A stretch of 64,000 nucleotides of DNA from Polyodon spathula. Taxonomy: Eukaryota; Chordata; Actinopteri; Acipenseriformes; Polyodontidae. Both the position numbers and the translations under genes were made by a program. Position 1 is the first letter of the stretch; every line of letters begins with the position of its first letter. Under the pieces are notes generated by a model, which was not told where the DNA came from, did not search any database, and was given only the letters and a program-made list of their open reading frames with translations. Of the stretch, positions 54,966 through 64,000 are shown piece after piece. Location: NCBI RefSeq assembly GCF_017654505.1, contig NC_054540.1, positions 42,594,054 through 42,658,053 on the forward strand, given 5' to 3'.

Positions 54966-56380
54966 GAAACACATAAACAAAAACAGCAAAGCTAAACAAT
55001 GGTCCACACTCGGTCATGAGATATTCATGTCTTCAGATATTGAAAGACACTTTGTCGACAAGCTTGCTTTCCTACACTAAATTACTTACAATTAGTGTTA
55101 TTGGAGATCCTACATTTCTGTTTCCTAGATACCTGTATAACGCTTAAACCATGAACTTTGATCATTGTTATTTACCATGGTTATCCACTACCAGACCATG
55201 CTTGGAAGGTCAACTCATAAAACTTCTCTGAATCAAAACTAGGAGTTTCATAAGATGGTCATATATCACAGCCAGTCATTGCTATGCCTTGAGTGACTAT
55301 GAAACATGTGATTTTAGGTTGTCTGCTAATGGTAATATGAATCAATGTGTGAGTAACTACTATTACCATGCTGTTCATTGCCTTTCACCTTACCCCCGGT
55401 AAACAGCACTAGAAGATTCCATGAGGACTCAAGAGAAAAAACAGGTCTCAGAAAACACCAGAAAACAGGTCTCAATAACACCAATGTGTACTGTAGCCTG
55501 AATATCGTCTCTCAATTAAAATTAGGTGAAACCTAATCAATGATTCACTGACTGTAGGTTGTAGGTGATGCCCGTCATACTCTCACACTGTGCCCATTGT
55601 GTCATGAGCTCTCCTGAATAGCGCAATATGACTTTTGTTAAACTTTAGCCATTTGTTCAAGCTCAAGACATTGCGAAGTTTGCATTGACAGTAACTAGCA
55701 TGTAATTAGCATGATAATGAGCTCCTGTTCACTCGTCACTATAAACTGGGCACGTCTGGTGGTTTGAGATATTGAATGAACTGCTATTCAAAATACATGA
55801 CGACACAGAAACATGTAAGGAGGACGACTACATTTACTCTCCAGCAAGGCATCTGTACAGGAAGGGGTTGCAGGGACAGAATGGAAGACAGTCTTTTCTA
55901 CTTAGTGTTCATTCATTTGAATAGATCAATACAACACAGAGGGTGACTTTAAATTTATAGTGCTGCCGTTTTTGTAGCAGCTGTAAGAAATACATATAAA
56001 AATAAAACTGACTGTCTTGCATAACTTTCTACTGTTTGTTTGTCTTGTCTTGTTGCAGACATGTTTCAGGTGGGTATGGATGCTTCAGCAGTAAAACTAG
56101 TTTGGGAAAAGAAAACGAGACAGTGAAGGCTAAACTAAGACAAATCTGGTTCACAGATTTAAAGCACGGTGAACCACAAACCACATGATGTCTGTTTAGT
56201 AGAATTTTCCAGTTTTTGCAACTGTCATAGCCCAGAAAGCTACATGGTGTTATACTAGCACAATTGCAGGGAATGCCTATAGAGCTGGTATTTTCTATAT
56301 CATCATTCTTCATTATGTACTGTAAACATATAATATAGCTGAATATGATAGGGGTATGGTGTAGCATAAATGTAAGGGAT
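54966..56380. other. No gene seen
   Basis: Mostly unique-looking AT-rich DNA. No exon with splice signals or repeat family was recognised. Confidence 0.5.
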
Positions 56381-57470
56381 CATGCCTTTGTCCAACTCAT
56401 AAATGCAATGAGTTTTAGAGAATTTGGCAGTACGTCCAACCAGCCTCATAACCGCAGACCACGTGTAACCATGCCAGCCCAGGTCCTCCACATCTGGCTT
56501 CTTCACATGTGGGATCATCTGGGACCAGCCACCCGGACAGCTGATGAAACTGTGGGTTTGCACAACCGAAGAATTTCTGCACAAACTGTTAGAAACCATC
56601 TCAGAGAAGCTCATGTGCGTGCTCGTCATCCTCACCAGGGTCTTGACCTGACTGCAGTTCGGCTTCGTAACCAACTTTCTCACCTTCGATGGCCACTGGC
56701 ACGCTGGAGAAGTGTGCTCTTCACGGATGAATCCCGGTTTCAACTGTACCGGGCAGATGGCAGACAGCGTGTATGGCATCTTGTGGGTGAGCGGTTTGCT
56801 GATGTCAATGTTATGAACAGAGTTATCCATGGTGGTGGTAAGGTTATGGTATGGGCAGGCATAAGCTATGGAAAACGAACACAATTGCATTTTATCGATG
56901 GCAATTTGAATGCACAGAGATACCGTGACGAGATCCCACTGTCGTGCCATTCATCCGCTGCCATCACCTCATGTTTCAGCGTGATAATGCACGGCCCCAT
57001 GTCGCAAGGATCTGTACACAATTCCTGGAAGCTGAAAATGTCCCAGTTAATCCATGGCCTGCATACTCGCCAGACATGTCACATTGAGAATGTTTGGGAT
57101 GCTCTGGATAGACGTGTACGACAGCGTGTTTCAGTCCCCACAGCCATTGAAGAGGAGTGGGACAACATTCCACAGGCCACAATCAACAGCCTGATTAACT
57201 CTATGTGAAGGAGATGTGTCACGCTACATGAGGCAAATGGTGATCAAACCAGATACCGATTGGTTGTCTGATCCACGCCCCTACCTTTTTTTTTAAGATA
57301 TCTGTGACCAACAGATGCATATCTGTATTCCCAGTCATGTGAAATCCATAGATTAGGGTCTAATGAATTCATTTCAGTTGACTGATTTCCTTACATGAAC
57401 TGTAACTCAGTAAAATCTTTGAAATTGTTGCATGTTGCGTTTATATTTTTGTTCAGAGTAACTTACGTAA
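56380..57470 (+). mobile_element. Tc1/mariner-superfamily element, 5'-truncated
   Basis: The right end (gcatgttgcgtttatatttt, then tgttcagag at about 57470) matches the usual right terminal repeat of this Tc1-like family. The expected left terminal repeat is missing, and sequence starts inside the transposase near 56400. Confidence 0.75.
56400..57208 (+). pseudogene. Tc1-like transposase pseudogene
   Basis: The plus-strand frame shows ISAQTVRNHLREAHVRARHP of the DNA-binding region, WRSVLFTDESRFQLYRADGR with the first catalytic Asp, VIHGGGKVMVWAGIS, and HIENVWDALDRRVRQRV with the third catalytic position (Glu). The second Asp region is shifted: FSVIMHGPMSQGS is read where the HDNARPH-type motif should be, because of an indel near 56930-56960. 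The C-terminus EEEWDNIPQATINSLINSM is intact. With the N-terminus missing and one catalytic block lost, it is inactive. Confidence 0.85.
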
Positions 57471-57527
57471 TAACTCGATCAATATCAAATAACCAATATA
57501 AGTAATGTTTAGATTTCTGTAACTTAA

Positions 57528-58665
57528 CACTAGAAACGCTGGATTTTCGAACTACCTAGAACCACCACGTGGGTCACTTTGTCCCATACATTTCTAAACT
57601 GCTTTATTATGAAAATGAAAGACATACTATCAGACACAATTGAAAAGTTTTATTCATGAACATCATATTTAACATTTGCATCGCAGAAACACTGTATTAA
57701 AATGGAAAATGAAACATAAAATGCTTAATTTTTATAATGAGCGCATATACAGCACAACTACAAACAGTGAAAAAATATAATAAAATACACATTTCAAAAG
57801 AAACGGGTATGTACATATACCTGTGTACAGTGGTAAACGAGTATATGTACACACAGAACTATAAAACCCAAATCATTGTTTCTAATACTACATAAAAAGA
57901 AAATATAACACTACTTCCGGTATGATGGCTGCATTGTACTCTATGGAGGAGTGTACGCGTCTGCCAGCTGACTGTGCCTGCCTCCAGGAACTGTGTTATA
58001 AACACAGATGCAGTTCCACTGAACACTATTGTGTAAACGCGTGTAAACTGGTACATACAAACCTGTAAAACCAACTTTTTTTTTCTCAAAGTAATATAAA
58101 AAAACAATATACGTTTCATATTAGGCACATAAGTTGTTATCCTACCTGTCATTTCAGTTTGCTGTATGCATCTGCGTGCAGCTTGCCGTATTCCAGTAAA
58201 AATGATTACTTTCAAGATTAAATATTTCCTTCAGATATATTCCCAGTGAACAAAACAAAGTATTGTTGTCTACCAGGTACATTCAAAAATAAGCAACTAG
58301 GCTTTCATTTAGTTGGCATCTTGACAAATCCACAATCATAGCAATATCTGTCTTATAGTCATGTGTGCTAAGAGGAGAGGGCGTGGCTTGTTTGCTGCAT
58401 TTACAAAAATAATAGAACATCTTACGTTATATAAAAAAAAAGACATGTATTGTAATGCATGGGTCACATTGACCCAAGTGGCGGTTCTAGGTAGAACTGT
58501 TTATACATGTATCATTTTTGTGATTCTGGCTATCAAACACCATCAGGATATTTAATTCATATATTTAGGAAAAGTAAAAAACGGACATACACATATGACT
58601 TACAATGGAAGAGTAATTAACAAAGTGCAAAATAGGTTACAATGACCCGCATGGCAGTTCTAGTG
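57528..58665. mobile_element. piggyBac-type MITE, TTAA-flanked
   Basis: The ends are CACTAGAA at 57528 and its complement ttctagtg at 58665, each flanked by TTAA (57524-57527 and 58666-58669). Subterminal blocks (ctacctagaaccaccacgtg near 57559; agtggcggttctaggtag near 58480) are inverted. The interior (about 57890-58440) has no transposase. Both ends match the decayed piggyBac element at 1-1645 in reverse orientation, so this is an internally deleted or replaced derivative of the same family. Confidence 0.85.
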
Positions 58666-61321
58666 TTAATATCTTTATAGATATACCAGGAAACAACAAG
58701 CGAACTTGTGCAAACATGATGGGTCAGACAATCATAGAAAAAGTGACATGTTTCCACTTTCATATTCCATACAAATAGTAAATCGGAGTAAAGTTAGCTC
58801 ATTGATTACGACATTTCACTGAACTAAGAGAGGAGAAGCACTGGACCCTGTGCGCAGATGGATCAACAGACCCCTAACTTCAACAAAGGCCCTCCTTTTT
58901 GTAGCAGTGAGCAGAATAATCCATATAAAAAGAGAGCTTTTGTCCCTGTACGGTGACTGAAGCGGATTTTCGAGCAGCCTAGAGAAGTTGCTGTCTATCA
59001 GTATAATGAAGGAATTAAAATATCAGCGTGCAGGGTCTATTGGAAGACACAAGGGTCATATATGCGATGCGTTCTACTTAACTCCAGAAAAGGGTCGTCA
59101 TTGGAGGGCTTCAGGGTTGGATACCATTATGTAATGTTTTCTTGAAGAAAGTGGATGGAGTCCTCTCCTTCAGGAAACTACACTACTCTTGACGTTACAG
59201 GATAGTAGCAGTTTCAGTTACGTTCTGAATCACAGGCCTCAAAGCCACTTCAATTGCTTCTTGAACTGAGCCATGAAAATTGTGTGCAACCTCTGCCAAG
59301 ATAGTGTCCCAATCATGGGGTGCAGTAACTTCTTCATATGTTTTCCCTCTGGTATCGATTGAGGGGAAGCAAGGGATTCCTTGTGTCAAGTAGCCCTACA
59401 AAGATGGCAAGCAGACAACTTTTATATCACAAAAAATAATTTAAAAAATGATTTTTCTTGTCTGACACATCAAACTTTGGGAAGGCATGCAGTAAAGTCC
59501 ACCATTATTTTTTTTTTTATAATCAAAATGTGTTTACCTTAAGCGGCGCCTCATGGTGTCCATGTTTTCAGACAGTCAATTTTCTGACGATGGCCATGTT
59601 GCATCCATCTTTCAGTTACTTTTTTTTGTGTAACTTATTTTTTTTTTTTGCAGGTGGCCATGTTGCTTCATATAAATTTTACTTTTATTTTTCCTTCTTG
59701 CCAGAATGTAATGTTGTAATGCTCTTTTACACAAAAGAATACAAACATAACGTTGTTGTTGTTGGAATGTGAACTTAATTTATGTTTTCATGTAGCTCAC
59801 ATGTCTAGGCTGACTTCTCTGTATACTCTTTCTTCTTCCATATCTGTTCCTCTAACACACAACACATTTCCTTTACGCCCAATGCATTCTACTTCGCAAA
59901 GGGCTAGGTAAATTATTAAACATTACAACAATGATCAAACATCAAAACCTTATCAGAACTATAGTATCAAATTGCACTAATCAACCATTCCAATGCAAAA
60001 TGCCATGCCCAAATGCAACAAATGCAATCTTATATGTTAAACTAAAATCTGATTTTTCAAATAGAAACTGGCATTTTAAAACTAGAAATTAACCTTACAA
60101 ACCTAAATGTTACATCAGGTAGGTGTTATGATTAGTACATTTCTAGTTTGAAAAATCAGTTTTAATTTGAGAAATTGAATTTTAGGTTTGAGAATGTGAG
60201 TTAGTAGTGCACCAGTTATAGGTGCTTCCTTTATGCAGGACAGTTGCTGTTTGTGTAATAAATGTGCATGACAGCACTTCACTGCAGCTTCTTGACTCTG
60301 AGAGATTAATGTACTAAAGTGTTACGCCTGTTGCAAGAGTCGCAAACCAGTTGCATGCGAGTCAGAAGTCTAGGGTGAAATGTACTAAAGAAGTTTCTTT
60401 GATGTTCAGTCTTAGATGAATATGTAATTATGGGCATTCCTGCATAAATTTGCAAAAATGGGATGGAGATGAGGATTCTCAAATATTATACTGAGATGTA
60501 GTAAAGCTGCATCAATTTGTTAAGAACTTTTGAAAGCACGTTTTAAACAGTGGCAGTTGTTGCTGGCATTTCCCAATCCACTTTTTGCCAGTTGTGCTCA
60601 GTGCATTTTCAAGGGAAACACCCAAGTATCTAACTTTCACTAAATGCAAGTATGTACTTACAAGACTTGTTGCAAACAAATTTGTATGACATTTCTGGTT
60701 TCCCCAACGTTTTGGGAGCAATAGACTGCAGATATGTGCCCCTAACACTTCTAGCTCTTTAACCCTGTATAAGACCATGATCTATTTTGTGTTAATTGTC
60801 TCGGCTACTTAGTAGGCCAAATTACAAATAATAAAAATAAAAAAAAGCTAAAATAACTTAGTTTCAACTTAAAATAATCTTTTATTTAAATTGTACACCA
60901 ATGTGCGCAATGCAGCATAATTATATATTTTGTGTTACCGGTAGCCTACAGGTTAAAGTGTTCTAGGTATTCATTTGATTTTACGACTGTACTGTACACT
61001 GTATAGGCTTACTGTACAGATTTATATTTTCATAATGTAATGTGTAGCCTGCCCAAAACACATTAGTGTTATTTCAGCACAATGATTTACATTTAAAATG
61101 CATTGAGCACTATAAATGAATGTAGGTGCGATTTTATTATATTATTATTATTTCTGACAAACATATCCGGTTTAGCGAGGAGCTACTCTATGATTATGAA
61201 AAGCTTTATTGGGGTGAAGATGGAGGCCCCACTATATAATCTGGTAGGATATGATTATGAATACCATCCTAATTGGGGGGAAGACTGGAGGCCCCACTTA
61301 ATATATATCGATTATTTCATT

Positions 61322-61324
<3 letters not shown>
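58666..61324. other. No certain gene; inverted repeat at 60041-60170
   Basis: The stretch holds one candidate exon (annotated separately) and an inverted repeat: taaaatctgatttttcaaat at 60041 and its near complement tttgaaaaatcagttttaat at about 60150. Nothing else is recognised. Confidence 0.45.
59195..59416 (-). CDS. Candidate 3'-terminal exon of an unidentified gene
   Basis: On the minus strand an acceptor-like ttgccatctttgtag precedes an open frame GYLTQGIPCFPSIDTRGKTY, then DWDTILAEVAHNFHGSV and QNVTETATIL, ending at a TAA near 59195. The composition looks protein-like, with no repeat or homopolymer. I do not recognise the family. It may be a host terminal exon or part of an unrecognised transposon. 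Confidence 0.3.
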
Positions 61325-61359
<35 letters not shown>

Positions 61360-61369
61360 ATATATATAC

Positions 61370-61432
<63 letters not shown>
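61325..61432. repeat. (TA)n microsatellite
   Basis: About 108 bp of TA repeat with a few interruptions. Confidence 0.95.
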
Positions 61433-61436
<4 letters not shown>

Positions 61437-61821
61437 TTTTTTCTCTTAGTACATATGGCAAAATGTATATTTTGCCAATTGTCGCAATAAAAATGCAAAT
61501 TGTGGTATGAATGTGCTGCGACTGGCCCATCTTAGTACAGCTACCCCTGAGTCTCCTTCCTGCTAATAACATCTTGGACTACAGCACTATCCTATCACAG
61601 TGAGCATGATCACATTTGAGAGAAGAATATGAGCATCTGAGAATACAGAAAATAGTAGAACTGTGATTAAATCTGCAGGAATAATCGTCAGGATTGAAAA
61701 TTCTCTTTCTGAATTCATCATTCCATGTGAGACTTCAAACTGTTTTTAAAAATTGAGATGCAGATAACAGTAGCTAAAAAATAAATAATAGATAAATAAT
61801 GGAAATGGAAAATTGCATCGA

Positions 61822-62853
61822 TAGTGACTATAGAAAGTCTACACCCCCATGACACTTTTTTCACATTTTGTTGTGCCAGTGCCTCAGTTTCATGCATTTA
61901 AATGAGTTTTTTTTCCACTACACACCTAGATTTCTTCTTTACAAAACTGTTCAAGCTCTGTCAAGTTCCTTGGGGAGTGTTGATGGACAGCAATCTTCAA
62001 GTCATACCACAAATTTTCGATTGGATTTAGGTCAGGGCTCAGACTGGGCTACTCAAGGCCATTTACCTTTGTTCCTTAGCCACTCCAGTGTAGCTATGGC
62101 TTTGTGCTTTGGGTCGTTGTCATGCTAAAAGGTCAACTTCTGTCCCAGTTTCAGCTTTCTTGCAGAGGGCAGCAGGTTTTCCTCAAGGACTTCTCTGTAC
62201 TTTGCTCCATTCATTTTCCCTTCTATCCTGACAAGTACCCCAGTCCCTGCCGATGAGAAACATCCCCATGACATGATGCTGCCGCCACCATGCTTCACAG
62301 TAGGGATGATGTTCTTTGGGTGATGCACTGTGCTGGGTTTGCGCCAAACATAACGCTTTGCATTTAGGCCAAAAAGTTCAATTTTAGTTTCGGCAGACGA
62401 CAAAACTTTTTGCCACATGGCTACAGAATCTTCTGAGTGTTTTTTTGCATACTTCAAATGGGATTCAAGGTGGGCTTTCTTGAGTAATGGCTTCCTTCTT
62501 GCCACCCTGCCTTACAGGCCAGATTTGTAGAGTGCTTGGGATATTGTTGTCACATGCACACTTATCTTGGCTATAAAAGCCTGTAGCTCTTGTAAAGTTG
62601 CCATTGACCTCTTGGTAGCCTCTTTGATCAGTCTACTTCTTGTTATTACAAGGTGGGTGGACACTTACTTATCCAACCAAGCTATTCTGTTTTTATTTTT
62701 AATTAATTTTCTACAAATTTCTAGAACATTGTTTTCACTTGGAAGTTGTGGGGTAGAATGTGTAACATCTATTTTAAAGCATTTTAATTCCAGGCTATAA
62801 AGCAACAAAAGACGAACATTTTGAAAGGGGGTGTAGACTTTCTATAGGCACTG
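61822..62853 (-). mobile_element. Tc1/mariner element
   Basis: The terminal inverted repeats are agtgactatagaaagtctac at the left and gtagactttctataggcactg at the right, ending at 62853. The transposase is on the minus strand and interrupted. It is a different Tc1 family from the one at 11614-13001. Confidence 0.85.
62125..62505 (-). pseudogene. Tc1-like transposase fragment
   Basis: The minus-strand frame begins [20 protein letters not shown] and continues with [17 protein letters not shown] and [20 protein letters not shown], the blocks around the first catalytic Asp (which would be in DETK, here ...SSAETK, so Asp is Ala). It ends at LGQKLTF, and the region with the other catalytic residues is frameshifted (a match to the [12 protein letters not shown] region is faint near 62040). 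It is inactive. Confidence 0.83.
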
Positions 62854-62888
62854 TGTATGTATGTGCGTGTGTGTGTATGTGTATATAT

Positions 62889-63331
62889 ATGAGTAGGGAG
62901 AGGGTTAAATTCCTCCCTGCTTTAGAAAAATATGTACAAATGCACATTTGTTTATTATTTGGTTTTTTAAATTATCACCTGCACCTGGCTATCATTGTAA
63001 ATTAGAGCGAGGTTCAGAGTATTTAAGGAGAGCAGTCAGTGTGCTCAAGCATATAAAGACAGAGGTACTGTGTAAAGCCTTTTTATGTTAATAGTTTAAA
63101 AACTGTGTCTTTTGTTTGATTTTTGGTAAACAACTTAGCTGTCCTGTTTTATAGTTTATATTCCTGTCTGTGGTAGTTAGTGTTTGTATAGAGCTAGGTT
63201 TTTGTTTTATGTTTTGTTTATTTTGCATTATTAAAAATCTTAGTGCGTAAGCACTTTCAAAAACCTCCATCTCTGTGTTTGGGTCGGTACTTAAAAAAGA
63301 GCAAAACAAACCTGAACCGCAAGGCTCGTTT
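62889..63331 (+). mobile_element. LTR-like segment (possible solo LTR)
   Basis: gtagggagagggttaaattcctccctgc at the start forms a stem like that of the other LTRs here. A TATA-like gcatataaagac lies near 63050 and an ATTAAA signal near 63230. The right end runs into (TA)n and no target duplication can be read. Confidence 0.4.
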
Positions 63332-63338
63332 ACTGTAT

Positions 63339-63391
63339 ATATATATATATATATATATATATGGATATATATATATATATATATATATATA
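63339..63391. repeat. (TA)n microsatellite
   Basis: About 50 bp of TA repeat with one GGA interruption. Confidence 0.93.
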
Positions 63392-64000
63392 GATTGCCTT
63401 CTGGTCACCAACAGTTCCTGCGGTCTGTGCCCGTCGCCCATGGGCTGCTGGACCGATGCGAAACACAGCCCCTTCCACCCCAAGCGCTCCTGTACTTCAC
63501 AGACCCCACATACGTTACAATATATTACATAATTTCTTTAACCAACTTTCAAATTAACGCATAACACATTTCACTGTACTAACTCAGTGGCATATTAACG
63601 TTTGTTTGTGTACTTATTAATATAGGCATATTTAATTTGTGTATTTTTATTTATTTTTTTAAATCTTAGTACTCACCTGTCTCTCTAGCAAGTAAAACTG
63701 TACGGTTACATTTCTGTCCAGCTATTCCAGTATAACCGTAAAAAAGGGGAGGGGATAGTATGGCTTGAAGTGGCCTGATGATGTAGTCAAGGAGGGGTGA
63801 GGATTAACTTGTGGAGAGGTGAGGTCTGAGGATATTCTAAAATGGACACTGTACAGGTGCTCTTAATTAAAAGACGAGAATTCGTTTTGTTTCTTTATAC
63901 AATTTTGTAAAGATCAGCACAGCAAGGTAATCTAAACTATTCCCCAATTTAAATCTGAACGATCCTGTTACCAGTGTCTAGTCCTTTTGAAGCAGATCAA
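63392..64000. other. No gene seen
   Basis: No recognisable coding or repeat-family signal. Confidence 0.45.

Noticed and set aside
60512..60778. Minus-strand 88-codon ORF as a real gene
   Set aside because: No recognised domain, no splice context, and a length expected by chance in this sequence.

Overview
This window is vertebrate nuclear DNA, most likely from a ray-finned fish. The basis is one spliced exon of a serotonin 5-HT2-type receptor plus a fish-like mix of transposons: CR1, L2 and Tx1-like LINEs, a Gmr1-like Gypsy element, Tc1/mariner, piggyBac and Harbinger. A non-teleost fish such as a sturgeon, paddlefish or gar is a guess from the abundant CR1 family and is not proven here. 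I see no bacterial genes, CRISPR array or rRNA gene.

Host genes: only one exon is convincing. It is the N-terminal coding exon of a 5-HT2 receptor (minus strand, 25376-25739, best match htr2a) with a clean splice donor. The next receptor exon is not between 1 and 25375, so if the gene is functional that whole stretch is intron (over 25 kb) filled with transposons. Two weaker candidate exons lie at 28703-28810 and 59195-59416.

Layout. 1-1645: decayed piggyBac element; 1703-1911: small inverted-repeat element. 3260-7553: CR1 copy A (minus), split by a non-autonomous LTR element (5315-7397, TSD gggtg) that carries a 36-bp coding minisatellite. 8502-9131: solo LTR. 9194 to about 20735: Gmr1-like Gypsy element (minus, domain order PR-IN-RT), itself holding a piggyBac MITE (11444-13269, split by a Tc1 at 11614-13001) and CR1 copy B (about 14732-19832). 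22539-23122: solo LTR with TSD GCAAT. 23267-24829: Tc1. 25376-25739: receptor exon. 26060-26609: foldback MITE. 29196-29830: Harbinger remnant. 30250-31040: Tc1 fragment. 32625-34452: LINE fragment, unknown repeat and a ubiquitin-protease-like pseudogene. 35086-38022: CR1 copy D with an intact ORF2. 38576-39620: SINE and Tc1 scraps. 40160-41760: CR1 copy E. 41880-43884: L2 fragment. 43885-53975: CR1 copy C (minus), split by a 7.1-kb Tx1-like LINE (44755-51868). 54354-54965: solo LTR. 56380-57470: Tc1-like transposase remnant. 57528-58665: piggyBac MITE related to the element at 1-1645. 61822-62853: Tc1. 62889-63331: LTR-like segment. AT microsatellites are scattered throughout.

Most interesting: the Tx1-like LINE has an intact 1297-residue ORF2, a perfect 19-bp target-site duplication, shared-stem hairpins in its 5' leader and perfect hairpins at its 3' end. 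It sits exactly in the CR1 sequence that encodes the reverse transcriptase active site. Because Tx1-clade elements are known for target specificity, this suggests, but does not prove, a LINE that targets another LINE. A second notable point is that CR1 ORF2 has no in-frame ATG before its endonuclease domain in three independent copies.
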